Assembly (NCBI RefSeq): GCF_000724605.1
Contig: NZ_CP008802.1
Location: 1,426,001 to 1,490,000, forward strand
Direction: 5' to 3'
Source of the DNA: Actinotignum schaalii
GTDB taxonomy: Bacteria > Actinomycetota > Actinomycetes > Actinomycetales > Actinomycetaceae
Length of the DNA: 64,000 nucleotides
The notes under the pieces were generated by a model. The model did not search any database. It had not been told where the DNA came from and worked only from the letters and a program-made list of their open reading frames with translations. The translations under genes and the position numbers were made by a program. Shown here in pieces: positions 16,477 to 26,018 of the stretch; position 1 is the first letter of the stretch, and every line of letters starts with the position of its first letter.

Positions 16477-17172
16477 GTGGTATCACAGTTCACAACATGG
16501 GAGGACGCCGCCGCGGCCCTGCGCGATACTTATGCGGGTGCGCGGGCGGATGAGACTCCGGCTTTACGATTTGTCACTCACGGGGTGCCGGTTACCGCCT
16601 GGCCCGGGCAGTCCACCCGGCGCGATAGCCGCGCCGTCGTTCATCTTGCGGCACCGGTGCTCACCGGCGCGGAGCTGCGTAAGTACGACGGCGCCGCCGC
16701 ATCCGCGGCGCCTCGCACCCACGCGGGATCTCAGCCAGGCACGCAGCTTGAGGCGCAACCCAGCACGCAATCCGATGCACAATCTGATACGCAATCTGAC
16801 TCGGTGCTTTCCCGCAGTGCGGCGGCGGTGCTGGAGCATTTTGGTATTGATCCGACCGGCCCGGATCTGATCGCGGTGTTGCGGGCCGCGGATGCGCTGC
16901 CAATTGGCGGGATTCGCCTGCTGGGCGGGCGGGCGCATATTCATTACGCGGTGGCGCTGCCGGTTCCGGCCGAGCAGTTGGCGGCCTGCGCGGCTTTGGT
17001 GGCGGCGCAGGCCCGGGCGATGAGCGGCGCGGATGCGACTCATGCGGGCAGCGCGGATGCGGCTCGTCGGAACGATGCGAATGCCTCTCATGCGCACGAT
17101 GCGGATGCGGCATATCCGGCCGGCGCGGATGCTCTTTCGGACGCTACCCGGAAGGGGGAGGCTGATGTCTAG
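16477..17172 (+). CDS. Hypothetical YbjN-like protein with Gln/Ser/Thr linker and His/Asp-rich tail
   Basis: A 231-residue protein. A short N-terminal domain is followed by a low-complexity linker with TQSDAQSDTQSD-type repeats. A globular part (LEHFGIDPTGPDLIAVLRAA to YAVALPVPAEQLAACAALVA) follows, with the strand-helix end typical of YbjN proteins. The tail alternates Ala, Asp, His and Asn. The GTG at 16477 is chosen because it follows GGTGAG and begins the conserved part. The stop overlaps the next gene's start by 8 bp. Confidence 0.5.
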   Translation: MVSQFTTWEDAAAALRDTYAGARADETPALRFVTHGVPVTAWPGQSTRRDSRAVVHLAAPVLTGAELRKYDGAAASAAPRTHAGSQPGTQLEAQPSTQSDAQSDTQSDSVLSRSAAAVLEHFGIDPTGPDLIAVLRAADALPIGGIRLLGGRAHIHYAVALPVPAEQLAACAALVAAQARAMSGADATHAGSADAARRNDANASHAHDADAAYPAGADALSDATRKGEADV

Positions 17173-17626
17173 GAAGTCGGAGCGCGAGGCTTCTGATTCT
17201 CGTGATGTGACGACGACGGCGGGCCTGTATGAGGTGCTGGTGGCTGATTATCATGCGCAGCCGCTGCCGGATGGGGTGCATTACCGTTTTGAGGTGGTGT
17301 GGCGTTCGGAGTCAGATAAGCAGGAGATGATCGCGAGTTACGCGAATGTTCCCGGCTTGGGTGATGTGCTGTATGTGGCGGCGTCGCTGGTGGAGTCGCC
17401 GACGGAGGCTCGTACTCGCGATATTTTGGAGCGGATTGGCGAGTTTTTGGATGGCGACGCGGTGATGTCGGGTGGTCACCTCCAGTTGCGGATTTGTTTG
17501 CCGATGGCCGGGCTCACGATTGAGATGTTGCGGGCGCGCTTGCGTAATCTTGCCGGTGCTGCGACGTCTATTCGCCGGGATTTTGCCGACGACGACGAAA
17601 CTGGCACATTGACCTTCGGCTACTGA
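17165..17626 (+). CDS. YbjN-like protein
   Basis: A 153-residue protein. A central beta region (YRFEVVWRSESDKQEMIASY, VLYVAASLVE) leads to a C-terminal strand plus helix, LQLRICLPMAGLTIEMLRAR, which matches the YbjN consensus (LPhxGLTxExLxxxL). The ATG at 17165 has GGGGGAGG upstream and overlaps the preceding gene, so translation is coupled. Cytoplasmic; function unknown. Confidence 0.55.
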   Translation: MSRKSEREASDSRDVTTTAGLYEVLVADYHAQPLPDGVHYRFEVVWRSESDKQEMIASYANVPGLGDVLYVAASLVESPTEARTRDILERIGEFLDGDAVMSGGHLQLRICLPMAGLTIEMLRARLRNLAGAATSIRRDFADDDETGTLTFGY

Positions 17627-17703
17627 GGTGCATCCCGGGCCGGACTCGCGGGTTGGGGCCGCGCGGGCATGGGCAGTATGCGCGTGATTGCGCGATGCGG
17701 ATG

Positions 17704-20505
17704 TTAATGGCTCTGGCTTGAGCGGCGCGGGCGGGCTCGTTTGGTTGGGCTAGCGGTGGCGCCGTTTTCTGGCCAGGGGTGGCGCGGGTAGCGCCCGCGC
17801 ATTTCTGCCCTGACTTGGGCGTAGGGGCCGGCCCAGAAGCTTTCGAGGTCGTCGGTGATGGCGACGGGCCGGGCGGCCGGGGAGAGTAGTTCGAGGGTGA
17901 CGGGGATGCGCCCGCCAGCTAGGCGCGGGGTGCGAGCCCAGCCGAAGGCTTCTTGGACGCGCAGGCGAACGGTGGGCCGGCCGCCTTCATAGTGGATGGT
18001 GCGTTGTTCTCCGGTGGGGATGGTGAGGCTGGCGGGGGCGAGTTCGTCCAGGTGGGTGGCTTCCGGCCAGGGCAGGAGGCGTTCAATATTTCCGGCCCCG
18101 AGGTTTCCCCAGGTGCCGCCCCGGGCGAGGGCGGCGAGTTCGGGCCCGGCTAGTTCGTCGATGCGTTGGCGTAGTGCGGATTCTTCCATATCCGGCCAGG
18201 GTTCCCCTAGGACGGTGTGGAGGAAGGCGAGGCGTTCACGCAGGGCTTGGGCTCCGGCGGTGAATTCCAGCGGGAGGGTTCCGGAGCTGGCGGCGGTGCT
18301 CACCCACGCGGCGGCGGCGCCGCGCGGGAGGCGCTCTACATCCCGGCCGGCGAGTTCGATGGCTCCTAGCCGGGTGGTTTCCCGGGCCCGCAGGCGGCCT
18401 TTCCGATAGCTGATTGCGGTGCCGGTGGTGATGAGGCCGCGGCCGGCGTCGCGGGCGAGTTCTTCGTCGGCGGGTACGGCGGCGCGAATAAGTGCATCCG
18501 CCCGGCCCTGGCTGGCGCTCACTTCTGCGACCGCGAGCCAGGGCGTTCCAAGGAGCGGGGAGCCTTGCGGGAGTACCGCTCCGCTGCCGTTGGCCAGGAG
18601 GTAGCGCCCCGAAGTGCTATCCACCGCGCGGGCCAGCAGATCCGGGTACGCCCAGGCGGTCACGAGGGCGAGGGCGTCGTCACTGCGGGCAGCGCGGCTG
18701 GTTTTCCCGGAGCCAGCTGGGCCGGTTGTACCGGAACCTGCGGTAGCGGTTTTCCCGCGGATGGGTGCGCTGCTGCCAGATTGCCCACTGCCACTCTGCC
18801 CGCTCTTACTCTTCTCACTGCCGACTGCCGCCGCATCACCCAGGGCGCGACGGGCTAGTTTCTCAAGGCGCTGGGCTTGCCGAGCCCAGGCCGGTGAGAC
18901 CGCGGTGGGCCAGCGTGCTAGATCGGCCCCGGGGAGCCGGGGTGATTCCGCGAGCGCGGCAACGATCTGGGCGGCTGTGCTCGCCCCTAACCGCGGGGTG
19001 GTTTCCAGCAGACTACGCCCCAGGCGGGTGCTGACCGGGAGCGGGGCGAGGGTGCGGGCCAGGTCTGTGACCTGCCAGGCCCGCTCAGCGCCGGTACTCT
19101 CACCGGTGACGGCGCTCCCGTGCGTTTCAGTTCCGAGCATTCCACCATCGGCCGCATCATCCCAGGCGCCGTGTTCTGCCACCACGCAGCCGAGGGCGGT
19201 GAGGGTGCGCATGCCGGCCGCCACGGCCGGCTGCGGGGGCGGGTCGAGGAGGGCGAGCCCGCGGCCTTCCGGGGCACCCCATACAGCTGCTTGCAGCAGA
19301 AAATCGGTGAGATCCGCGGTGTAGATTTCCGGGGTGGAGCGTTCGGCGAGGCGGGCCCAGGTAGCTTCGCTCATGACCCGATACACGGTTCCGGGGCCTA
19401 AACGCCCGGCGCGCCCGCCGCGTTGGATACCGGCGGCTTGGGATTCCAGCACCGTGACGAGCCCGCTGATGCCACTGGCGTAATCGGTACGCGGTTCCCG
19501 AGAAAGCCCACTATCGACCACGATCCGCACCCCGGGCACGGTGAGGGAGGATTCCGCGATAGCGGTGGTGACAATAATGCTGCGGGTTCCGGTGACTTCG
19601 CGGAGCGCGGCATCCTGCTGGGCACCGGTCAGGGAGCCGTGCAGGGGCGCCACCCGGGCGGGCAGATGCCCGAGCAGGCCAACCACGTGCTCCACTTCCC
19701 GCACCCCGGGCAGGAACACCAAAATATCGCCGAGCTCCACCTCCCGAAAAGCCCGTTCCACCACCCGGGCTACGTGCGCTAGGAATTCCCGGCGTACCCC
19801 GAGCGCGCCGTCTCGCGAAATTGTGCCCAGGGGTTCTTCCCCGCGCCCGGGTGGTGCGTAGCGCAGGGTGAGGGGATGGAGCACGCCTGGAATATCCACG
19901 ATCCGCGGGGTTTCCTTGGGCGCTGCGGCCCCCGCTTCCAGCACAGCCGCGGTGCGCTGAGATTCCACGGTGGCGGACATGGCTACCAGCAAAAGATCGG
20001 GGCGGAAAGCGGCGCGGGCTTCCAGGGCGAGGGCGAGAGCCAGATCGGCATCGAGGTGCCGTTCGTGTACTTCGTCAAAAATGAGCGCGCCAATACCGCG
20101 CAATTCCGGGTCCCTTTGCAGGCGACGCACCGCGATACCGGGGGTGATCATTTCGATGCGAGTTTCCCGGCTCACCTGGGAATCCCCGCGCACGCTATAC
20201 CCGGCGGTGGCACCTACCGGTTCCCCGAACAGTTCGGCCAGGCGCCGCGCCGCAGCCCGCGCAGCCACCCGGCGCGGCTGAATCACGAGGACCCGCCCGG
20301 GCCGAGTACTGCCCGCATCGTTTTCTCCACGCACGCCTTCCGCGAGCGCCCGGGCCACCAGCGGCGGAATGAGCGTGGTTTTCCCGGTTCCCGGCGGGGC
20401 GCTCACCACCGCGAGTGGCAGCGCGGCGCGCACCTCATCGAGGTGGGCTGCTACCGGCAGCGAAGGCGGGGCAGCAAGCAGACGAGCGCAGGGATCCGAG
20501 GTCAT
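17704..20505 (-). CDS. hrpB: ATP-dependent helicase HrpB (DEAH family)
   Basis: A 933-residue protein with all superfamily 2 DEAH motifs: Walker A SAPPGTGKTT near residue 35, PRRVAARAAARR (Ia), FDEVHERHLDADL (II, the HrpB signature), MSATVE (III) and the Q-R-G-G-R-A-G-R-like motif VI (QRGGRAGRLGPG). HrpB-specific C-terminal domains follow, with a Gly/Ser-rich insertion around residues 560-600. The internal ATG at 20505 has GGGAG upstream. The last gene of a - strand series after the two-component genes, but probably independent. Its biological role in bacteria is poorly known. Confidence 0.93.
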   Translation of the reverse strand: MTSDPCARLLAAPPSLPVAAHLDEVRAALPLAVVSAPPGTGKTTLIPPLVARALAEGVRGENDAGSTRPGRVLVIQPRRVAARAAARRLAELFGEPVGATAGYSVRGDSQVSRETRIEMITPGIAVRRLQRDPELRGIGALIFDEVHERHLDADLALALALEARAAFRPDLLLVAMSATVESQRTAAVLEAGAAAPKETPRIVDIPGVLHPLTLRYAPPGRGEEPLGTISRDGALGVRREFLAHVARVVERAFREVELGDILVFLPGVREVEHVVGLLGHLPARVAPLHGSLTGAQQDAALREVTGTRSIIVTTAIAESSLTVPGVRIVVDSGLSREPRTDYASGISGLVTVLESQAAGIQRGGRAGRLGPGTVYRVMSEATWARLAERSTPEIYTADLTDFLLQAAVWGAPEGRGLALLDPPPQPAVAAGMRTLTALGCVVAEHGAWDDAADGGMLGTETHGSAVTGESTGAERAWQVTDLARTLAPLPVSTRLGRSLLETTPRLGASTAAQIVAALAESPRLPGADLARWPTAVSPAWARQAQRLEKLARRALGDAAAVGSEKSKSGQSGSGQSGSSAPIRGKTATAGSGTTGPAGSGKTSRAARSDDALALVTAWAYPDLLARAVDSTSGRYLLANGSGAVLPQGSPLLGTPWLAVAEVSASQGRADALIRAAVPADEELARDAGRGLITTGTAISYRKGRLRARETTRLGAIELAGRDVERLPRGAAAAWVSTAASSGTLPLEFTAGAQALRERLAFLHTVLGEPWPDMEESALRQRIDELAGPELAALARGGTWGNLGAGNIERLLPWPEATHLDELAPASLTIPTGEQRTIHYEGGRPTVRLRVQEAFGWARTPRLAGGRIPVTLELLSPAARPVAITDDLESFWAGPYAQVRAEMRGRYPRHPWPENGATASPTKRARPRRSSQSH

Positions 20506-20539
20506 GCTCCCATTCTCCCACGGGCCTCCGACACGATTT

Positions 20540-21298
20540 TCAGCCCGCACGCGAGGTTTCCGTCAGATAGGCCAGCACCGCCCGCACCCGGCGGTTTTCC
20601 TCCCCGGGCTGCATCCCCAGCTTGAGGAAAATATTTGCCACGTGTTTGGAGACGGTCGCCCCGGTGAGGTAGAGCTCAGCGGCGATCGCTGAATTGGCAT
20701 AACCACGCGCCATGAGCTCGAGGATTTCACGTTCGCGGGAGGTGAGCTCGGTGAGAAGTGACGGCGTCGTCGCCATTAATTGGGCCGCAACATCCGGATC
20801 CACGACCACGCCGCCCACCCCCACAATTTCCAGGGACCGCACGAAATCCGCCACCCGCGCCACGCGATCTTTGAGCAAATACCCCAGGCCGCCGGGCGCA
20901 TCGTCCTCGTTCCCGGAGGCGTGCGTTGCCGCGGCGCCGTTCCCGCCGGCACTCGCACCGGCGCTTATCCCCGCCCCGCTCGACCCCGCCGCCGGGTGGA
21001 AAAGTTCGCGCGCGTAGGCGGGCGCCACGTATTGGGAAAGCACCATAATGCCCAGGGACGGGAATTCGCGGCGCAGGTCCACGGCGGCGCGCAGGCCGTC
21101 GTCGCTCATGGTGGGTGGCATGCGCACATCGGTAATGACCAGGTCGGGGGCTTCCCCGCGGGCGGCGGCCGCGCGCACCGTCTCGCTCAGCTCCGGCGCC
21201 GTGGCGGCGGTGGCCGCAATCGTGTGCCCGCGCCGCTCCAGCAGCCCGCACAGTCCCTCGCGAAATAGCGCGGAATCATCAGCAACGACCAGACGCAT
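20540..21298 (-). CDS. NarL/LuxR-family response regulator
   Basis: A 252-residue protein. The receiver domain has acidic residues D7/D8, phospho-acceptor D57 (VITDVRMPP) and K in YLLKDRV. It is followed by a LuxR-type HTH (LTSREREILELMARGYANSA to SKHVANIFLKLGM). A Gly/Ala/Ser-rich insertion of about 33 residues (about 104-137) sits in the receiver between beta 4 and the KDRV strand, which is unusual. Encoded 13 bp after the kinase gene; it likely controls the divergent ABC exporter. GGAGGGGAC precedes the start. Confidence 0.93.
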   Translation of the reverse strand: MRLVVADDSALFREGLCGLLERRGHTIAATAATAPELSETVRAAAARGEAPDLVITDVRMPPTMSDDGLRAAVDLRREFPSLGIMVLSQYVAPAYARELFHPAAGSSGAGISAGASAGGNGAAATHASGNEDDAPGGLGYLLKDRVARVADFVRSLEIVGVGGVVVDPDVAAQLMATTPSLLTELTSREREILELMARGYANSAIAAELYLTGATVSKHVANIFLKLGMQPGEENRRVRAVLAYLTETSRAG

Positions 21299-21311
21299 CC
21301 GTCCCCTCCGT

Positions 21312-22304
21312 TCATATATTTTCGCTTAGCGGCGCCACCCCGGCCCCGCTCCCCCATTCCCCGCGGTGGAGCAGCAGCGGGATGCGCGCGCGAATTTCCG
21401 TGGGCCCGCCCACCGGGCTGGAAATGCGCAGGCTGCCGCCGAAAGCCGCGAGCCGCTCGCCGATCCCGCGCAGGCCGCTACCCGGAATCACGCCGCCCGG
21501 GCCGGTGTCGGTGATGCTGAGGTGGAGGTCGTCGTCGGCGATGAGCAGCACGGTCGCGGTGGCGGCGGGCGCGTGTTTGGCCACGTTCGTCAGCGCTTCG
21601 GCCACCGTGAAATACGCGGCGGCGATCACGCCTTCGGGGATCTCGGGCAGCGGGCGCGGCACCCGCAGGGTGGCGGGCACCGGCGCGGAGACCACCAGGT
21701 CACGCACCGCCGCCTCCAGCCCCAGGTCAGAGAGTACTTTCGGGTGGATTCCGGCCACGGTGCGCCGCAGCGAGGTGAGGGCGAGTTCCGCGCGGTCCTG
21801 CGCGGATGCCATGCGTTCGCGCGCAGCCGCCAGATCCGCCGAGCTCACCGCACCGTTCGCGTCACCTTCCAGCAGAAACGCCGCCTCACCCACATCCATC
21901 GAGGTCGCGACCAGGTACTGTTGCGCGCCGTCGTGCAGATCGCGTTCGATGCGGCGCCGTTCAATTTCAAAAGCCGCGGCAATAGAGCGTTGCGCGTGCA
22001 CCACGTCGCGATGATCGGATGGTCGCGCCATCCAGGTCGACGACGCCGGGGCCACGTCCGCGAGCGCCCTCCCGTTTCCGCGCCACACTATCCATGCGGC
22101 CCCGCCCAGGGCCAGCAGGCCGGCCAGCCCGCTGATGATCGGAATCGGGCTGAATCCGCCGAGTAGCGAGAGCCCCGCCACCGCCACGAATACCAGGGCG
22201 ATGGTGCCGAGGGCGCCCGCGAGCACCCCGCGCATCGTGGCGCGGCGGAGTTGTTCGGCCACCACTCGGGTGTTATCCACGTGCATGGCGCTCTGCGTTG
22301 TCAT
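21312..22304 (-). CDS. Sensor histidine kinase (HisKA_3/NarX-like)
   Basis: A 330-residue kinase. Two transmembrane helices near the N-terminus (about 27-75) have almost no extracellular loop between them, as in intramembrane-sensing kinases. The phospho-acceptor box is ERRRIERDLHDGAQQY (H124). The ATP-binding part shows N-box EALTNVAKHAPA and G-box DTGPGGVIPGSGLRGI. It partners with the response regulator encoded just downstream. Divergent from an ABC exporter, which suggests envelope-stress or peptide-antibiotic sensing of the Lia/Bce kind (inference). Confidence 0.92.
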   Translation of the reverse strand: MTTQSAMHVDNTRVVAEQLRRATMRGVLAGALGTIALVFVAVAGLSLLGGFSPIPIISGLAGLLALGGAAWIVWRGNGRALADVAPASSTWMARPSDHRDVVHAQRSIAAAFEIERRRIERDLHDGAQQYLVATSMDVGEAAFLLEGDANGAVSSADLAAARERMASAQDRAELALTSLRRTVAGIHPKVLSDLGLEAAVRDLVVSAPVPATLRVPRPLPEIPEGVIAAAYFTVAEALTNVAKHAPAATATVLLIADDDLHLSITDTGPGGVIPGSGLRGIGERLAAFGGSLRISSPVGGPTEIRARIPLLLHRGEWGSGAGVAPLSENI

Positions 22305-22428
22305 ACCGCCATGGTAGCCGGGCACCGCCCGCCGCCACGCGCAAATCCGGGAATGGTAGACCTAGCTCTACCATAAGTGTGGAGTACGAGCCCTGCCGCC
22401 GCCGGCCAATCGGAAGTTGACTAGAGCC

Positions 22429-23151
22429 ATGAACACAGCACAGAATCTCGCCCCGGATTTGGTGGCGAATAATCTCACGAAGAATTTTGGGAACGTGGCA
22501 GCGCTGCGCCAGGTCTCGCTACGCATTCCGGGCGGGCAGTCGGTGGCGATTATGGGGCCTTCCGGTTCGGGTAAGTCCACGCTGCTGCACTGCCTGGCCG
22601 GGATTATCACGCCCACCACCGGCACGGTGCTGCTGGGCAACGAGCCGATTTCGGATATGTCCGACGGGCAGCGTTCGAAAATGCGCCTGGAGAATTTCGG
22701 TTTTGTTTTCCAGGATGGTCAGCTGGTTCCCGAGCTTCCGGCCCGGGAAAATGTGGCGGTGCCGCTACTGCTCCAGGGCAAGCCCCGGCGGGAGGCGCTG
22801 GCCGCGGCGGATATGTGGCTGGCGCGCCTCTGGGTGGAACCCGAACGCCACCGCCGCCCGGGCGAAATGTCTGGAGGGCAGCTCCAGCGCGTGGCCATTG
22901 CACGGGCTTTGGCGGGCCAGCCGGCGGTGGTTTTCGCTGATGAACCCACCGGTGCCCTCGATCAGGCCACCGGCCATGAGGTCACCCAGATCCTCACCAC
23001 CGCAGCGAAAATGAGCGGGGCCACCCTCATTATTGTTACCCACGACCCGAACGTGGCCGCCTGGTGCGAACGCCTCGTGGAGATTCGCGACGGCGTTATT
23101 CACGCCGATTCGGCTAACTCCACCACCGCGGACGGGGGCGAACTGCAATGA
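22429..23151 (+). CDS. ABC transporter ATP-binding protein (MacB/LolD/BceA type)
   Basis: A 240-residue ATPase. Walker A GPSGSGKST (about residue 43), Q-loop, signature MSGGQLQRVAIARAL, Walker B VVFADEPTGALD, H-loop IVTHD. The MEX-type LxxG-Q-x-x-A-I-M-G-P-S-G-S-G-K pattern places it with mechanotransmission ATPases that work with FtsX-like permeases. The ATG at 22429 is preferred over an in-frame TTG 12 bp upstream. Its stop overlaps the permease start (ATGA). Confidence 0.93.
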   Translation: MNTAQNLAPDLVANNLTKNFGNVAALRQVSLRIPGGQSVAIMGPSGSGKSTLLHCLAGIITPTTGTVLLGNEPISDMSDGQRSKMRLENFGFVFQDGQLVPELPARENVAVPLLLQGKPRREALAAADMWLARLWVEPERHRRPGEMSGGQLQRVAIARALAGQPAVVFADEPTGALDQATGHEVTQILTTAAKMSGATLIIVTHDPNVAAWCERLVEIRDGVIHADSANSTTADGGELQ

Positions 23152-24539
23152 AAGTCCTCTCCTTCGCGCCCCGCCTCACCCTGGCGCGGCTGCGCGCCCG
23201 CACCGGGAACGCCTGGCTAGATATTCTCGCGGTCCTCAGCTTTACGCTGGCGGCCACCATGGCGCTCACCATCGCCGGCGGCATCTTCATGTTCTATAAC
23301 TGGAATTTCCACCCGAGCCTGGCCATGGCCGCCCACCTCAACGCCCTAAGCGAGACCATGGGTGCCGGCCTGACGGAAATGTACCTTGGCCTGGCACTTT
23401 TCGCCGGGGCGCTCCTGGTTATCCCCATTTCTTCCCTGGCTTCCGGGGCCGCGCGGCTGGGCGCCCAGGATCGCTCCCAGCGCCTGGCCTCCCTGCGCCT
23501 GGTTGGCACCACCCGCAGCCAGACGATTGCGATCTCGCTGTGCGAAACGGTGGTGCAGTGGTTGCTGGGCACCGCGCTGGGCACGGTGCTCTACCTGGTG
23601 ACCCTGCCGGGTTGGCGTGCACTGAGTTTCCTTGGGCTCCCGATTAACCCAAGCCAGATGCTGCTGCCGGTTCCCTTCATTGCCGCGGTTATTGCGCTGC
23701 TCTTCGTGGTGACTCTGGTATCGGCGCTCGGCGGGCTGATGCGGGTGTCGATTTCACCCCTGGGGGTGGCGCGCCGCGAAACTCCGCGTGCGCTGCGGGC
23801 CTGGCGCCTGGGGGTGCTCGTCGTCGCCGGAATTATGTATGTGGTGGTGGCTAATGCGCGTGGTGGTTCTACGCCCATCGTGCAAATCGTCATGATGGCG
23901 GGCGTGCTGCTGGTCTTCCTGTTCGCGCTTTCGGTGGCGGCTTCCTTTATTATTCAGGCGCTGGCCTATCCGCTCACGCGTTCGCGCCGAGCGTCGCTGC
24001 TCATGGCGGCGCGGCGGATTCTCAACGATCCGCGCGCGGTGTGGCGCAGTGTTTCCACGCTCGCGTTGCTGTGTTTCATTGGTGGCTACACCTCCACGCT
24101 TCCTGAGCGCAGCGGTTCGGATTCGGTGGCGATTCGCTTGGTCTCTGCCGATATCGGCACGGGCGTCATGGTCACCCTCGGTTTCGGTTTCGCGGTGGTG
24201 GCGCTGTCCAGCCTCACGAATCACGCCTCCCTCGTTTTTGAATCGGCGCAGCAGACGCAGTCCTTGCGTTTCCTCGGTTTCCCCACGGCGGTTTTCACGC
24301 GGATTCGGATCCTGCAAACTTTTATTCCCTTGGTAGTAACGACGGCGCTGACCACCGCGCTCGGGGTTGGTATGTCTCTTATGACGAATTACTCGTGGGG
24401 TGCCCGCTTGGATACCGCTGCTTTCACGAAACTCGGGATCATTACGGTTATTGGTTTGGCCATGTGCCTGGTGAGCATTCTGGTGGTCACGCCGCTGGAA
24501 ACTCGGGTGGTGCTGGCGCGCGGGCGCGCTAATGATTAG
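23148..24539 (+). CDS. FtsX-like ABC permease
   Basis: A 463-residue membrane protein with about eight or more hydrophobic helices, including a first helix after RTGNAWLDILAVLSFTLA and paired helices in each FtsX half. RLGAQDRSQRLASLRLVGTT is the coupling segment typical of FtsX/MacB permeases. The large extracellular domain of Bce-type permeases is not evident. Start ATG 23148 overlaps the ATPase gene. With the ATPase it probably forms an exporter or signalling complex controlled by the divergent two-component system. Confidence 0.9.
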   Translation: MKVLSFAPRLTLARLRARTGNAWLDILAVLSFTLAATMALTIAGGIFMFYNWNFHPSLAMAAHLNALSETMGAGLTEMYLGLALFAGALLVIPISSLASGAARLGAQDRSQRLASLRLVGTTRSQTIAISLCETVVQWLLGTALGTVLYLVTLPGWRALSFLGLPINPSQMLLPVPFIAAVIALLFVVTLVSALGGLMRVSISPLGVARRETPRALRAWRLGVLVVAGIMYVVVANARGGSTPIVQIVMMAGVLLVFLFALSVAASFIIQALAYPLTRSRRASLLMAARRILNDPRAVWRSVSTLALLCFIGGYTSTLPERSGSDSVAIRLVSADIGTGVMVTLGFGFAVVALSSLTNHASLVFESAQQTQSLRFLGFPTAVFTRIRILQTFIPLVVTTALTTALGVGMSLMTNYSWGARLDTAAFTKLGIITVIGLAMCLVSILVVTPLETRVVLARGRAND

Positions 24540-24774
24540 GGATCTGGCAGGTGAATGACGCGGGTGGGTGATGCGGGCGGCGGGTGAATCAGAAGGGGCT
24601 GGAACGCGAACGATGAGGGAGCAGCACGCGAATGATTGAGAAACAATTCAGGAATTAAGCGTGGACGCTCCGGGTATAAAGACCCGCTGGCAGCCCGGGC
24701 TCGGTGGCAGAATGGATGATGTTCAGGTCACAATTCTCAGTGCGGAGGGCTCGCTTCGCGGGAAGGAAATTCCG

Positions 24775-25350
24775 ATGTCAGAAATTCGTGCGGCTCAGCA
24801 GGAAACGCCGGCGGATGCGCCCCGCCCGCGCTGTCTCGTAGCTTTCTTCTCGCGTGCCGGCCTGAATTTCTGGGACGGCGAGGTACGTAACCTCGAGATC
24901 GGGAACACCAAGGTGCTGGCGGAAAAAATCGCGGCGCGCCTGGGTGCGGATACTTTTGAGATTGTCCCCGCGCATCCCTATCCTGCGGATCCGAATGAGA
25001 CGCACGCCCAGTCCACCCGTGAACTTGCGGAGGGCATTTACCCGGAGCTTGCGGCCCCGGCGCCCAGCGCGAGCGGGTACGATGTTGTGCTTGTCGGTTT
25101 CCCTGTGTGGTGCGAGCAGGTCCCCCCGGTGGTGCAGACCTACCTGAAGTCCGCCGGGCTCACGGACCAGCTGGTGCTACCGTTCACCACCTGGTCTGGC
25201 TCTCCGAAGGTAGAAATCGAATCGACGTTCACGAATCTGGCCCCGGAAGCAACCACCGGCGTGCCCTTCTCCGTGCGCGGTGAGAATATCCACGAGGCAG
25301 CCACGGATAGCGCGCTGGAGGAATGGCTCGCCTCCGCGAATTTGCTCTAG
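24775..25350 (+). CDS. Flavodoxin-like protein
   Basis: A 191-residue protein with the flavodoxin_4-type start CLVAFFSRAGLNFWDG (phosphate-binding loop), GNTKVLAEKIAARLGADTFE, YDVVLVGFPVWCEQVPPVVQ and TTWSGSP (flavin-contact loop). It binds FMN and likely acts as an NAD(P)H-dependent oxidoreductase or electron carrier in the cytoplasm. The ATG at 24775 follows GGAAGGAA. The 235-bp gap upstream (24540-24774) shows no other gene. Confidence 0.88.
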   Translation: MSEIRAAQQETPADAPRPRCLVAFFSRAGLNFWDGEVRNLEIGNTKVLAEKIAARLGADTFEIVPAHPYPADPNETHAQSTRELAEGIYPELAAPAPSASGYDVVLVGFPVWCEQVPPVVQTYLKSAGLTDQLVLPFTTWSGSPKVEIESTFTNLAPEATTGVPFSVRGENIHEAATDSALEEWLASANLL

Positions 25351-26018
25351 ATCATTCCAAGCTCACGAAGAACGATGAGCGCCTGGTCCGGGTGGGTCCG
25401 CACAACCGCCCGGGCCTGTATTTTCTCCCATTCTGCTTGTTTACTTTCCAGGATGTGTTTCGTTTGAGGGTCGCACGAAACACCCAGCTCTGAAATAAGG
25501 AAGAGTAATACTTCTTCCAAACTGGGGCGGAAGCGTTTTCCACCCACCGGAAAATGAAGTTCCGATAGCGTGGGCGTCTGGGAAGAATCGATAACTCTTT
25601 TTCGGGCGCGCCGCGAGGTAGTTCCTCCCTCGAGCATGACGTGCGTCCACGCGTCACGATGCGCATGAATTTGCAGATGGGCCAGCGGAATATCTTTCGA
25701 GCGCGGGTTACGGTTATAATCCCAGCGCACAAGCGGCTCACTGGTGGTTTTATTGAGGTGCAGCGAGAAGCTGGACCGCTCAACGGTCAGGAATTTCTCG
25801 GGAGACTTCACGAAGAGTTCATACGTAATTCCGAGATAGAGCATTCGCTTGACGCACATGGGATCGCGAAGCTTGAGGTAACCGCGGAGGATACGACCAC
25901 CCTTACGGGGCGCGCGAACATTAGTAATGTGAACAGCAAAGGATTCGTCGAATAGTCTCCCTGTAGCTGTTATGTTCTGCGCGAAATCCGCAACTTTCTC
26001 ATCAAGCGAGCCCGTCAC
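25347..26018 (-). CDS. Uncharacterised protein of a two-gene module
   Basis: A 223-residue protein, start GTG 26018 preceded by GAGGAGG. The middle part is beta-rich and basic (VRAPRKGGRILRGYLKLRD, SFSLHLNKTTSEPLVRWDY). It then carries HLQIHAHRDAWTHVMLEGG, with three His residues that could be catalytic or metal-binding, and LHFPVGGKRFRPSLEEVLLF, a segment I associate with actinobacterial proteins of unknown function often encoded next to small regulators. The start overlaps the upstream 76-residue gene by 17 bp, a toxin-antitoxin-like layout. Function unknown. Confidence 0.6.
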   Translation of the reverse strand: MTGSLDEKVADFAQNITATGRLFDESFAVHITNVRAPRKGGRILRGYLKLRDPMCVKRMLYLGITYELFVKSPEKFLTVERSSFSLHLNKTTSEPLVRWDYNRNPRSKDIPLAHLQIHAHRDAWTHVMLEGGTTSRRARKRVIDSSQTPTLSELHFPVGGKRFRPSLEEVLLFLISELGVSCDPQTKHILESKQAEWEKIQARAVVRTHPDQALIVLRELGMI

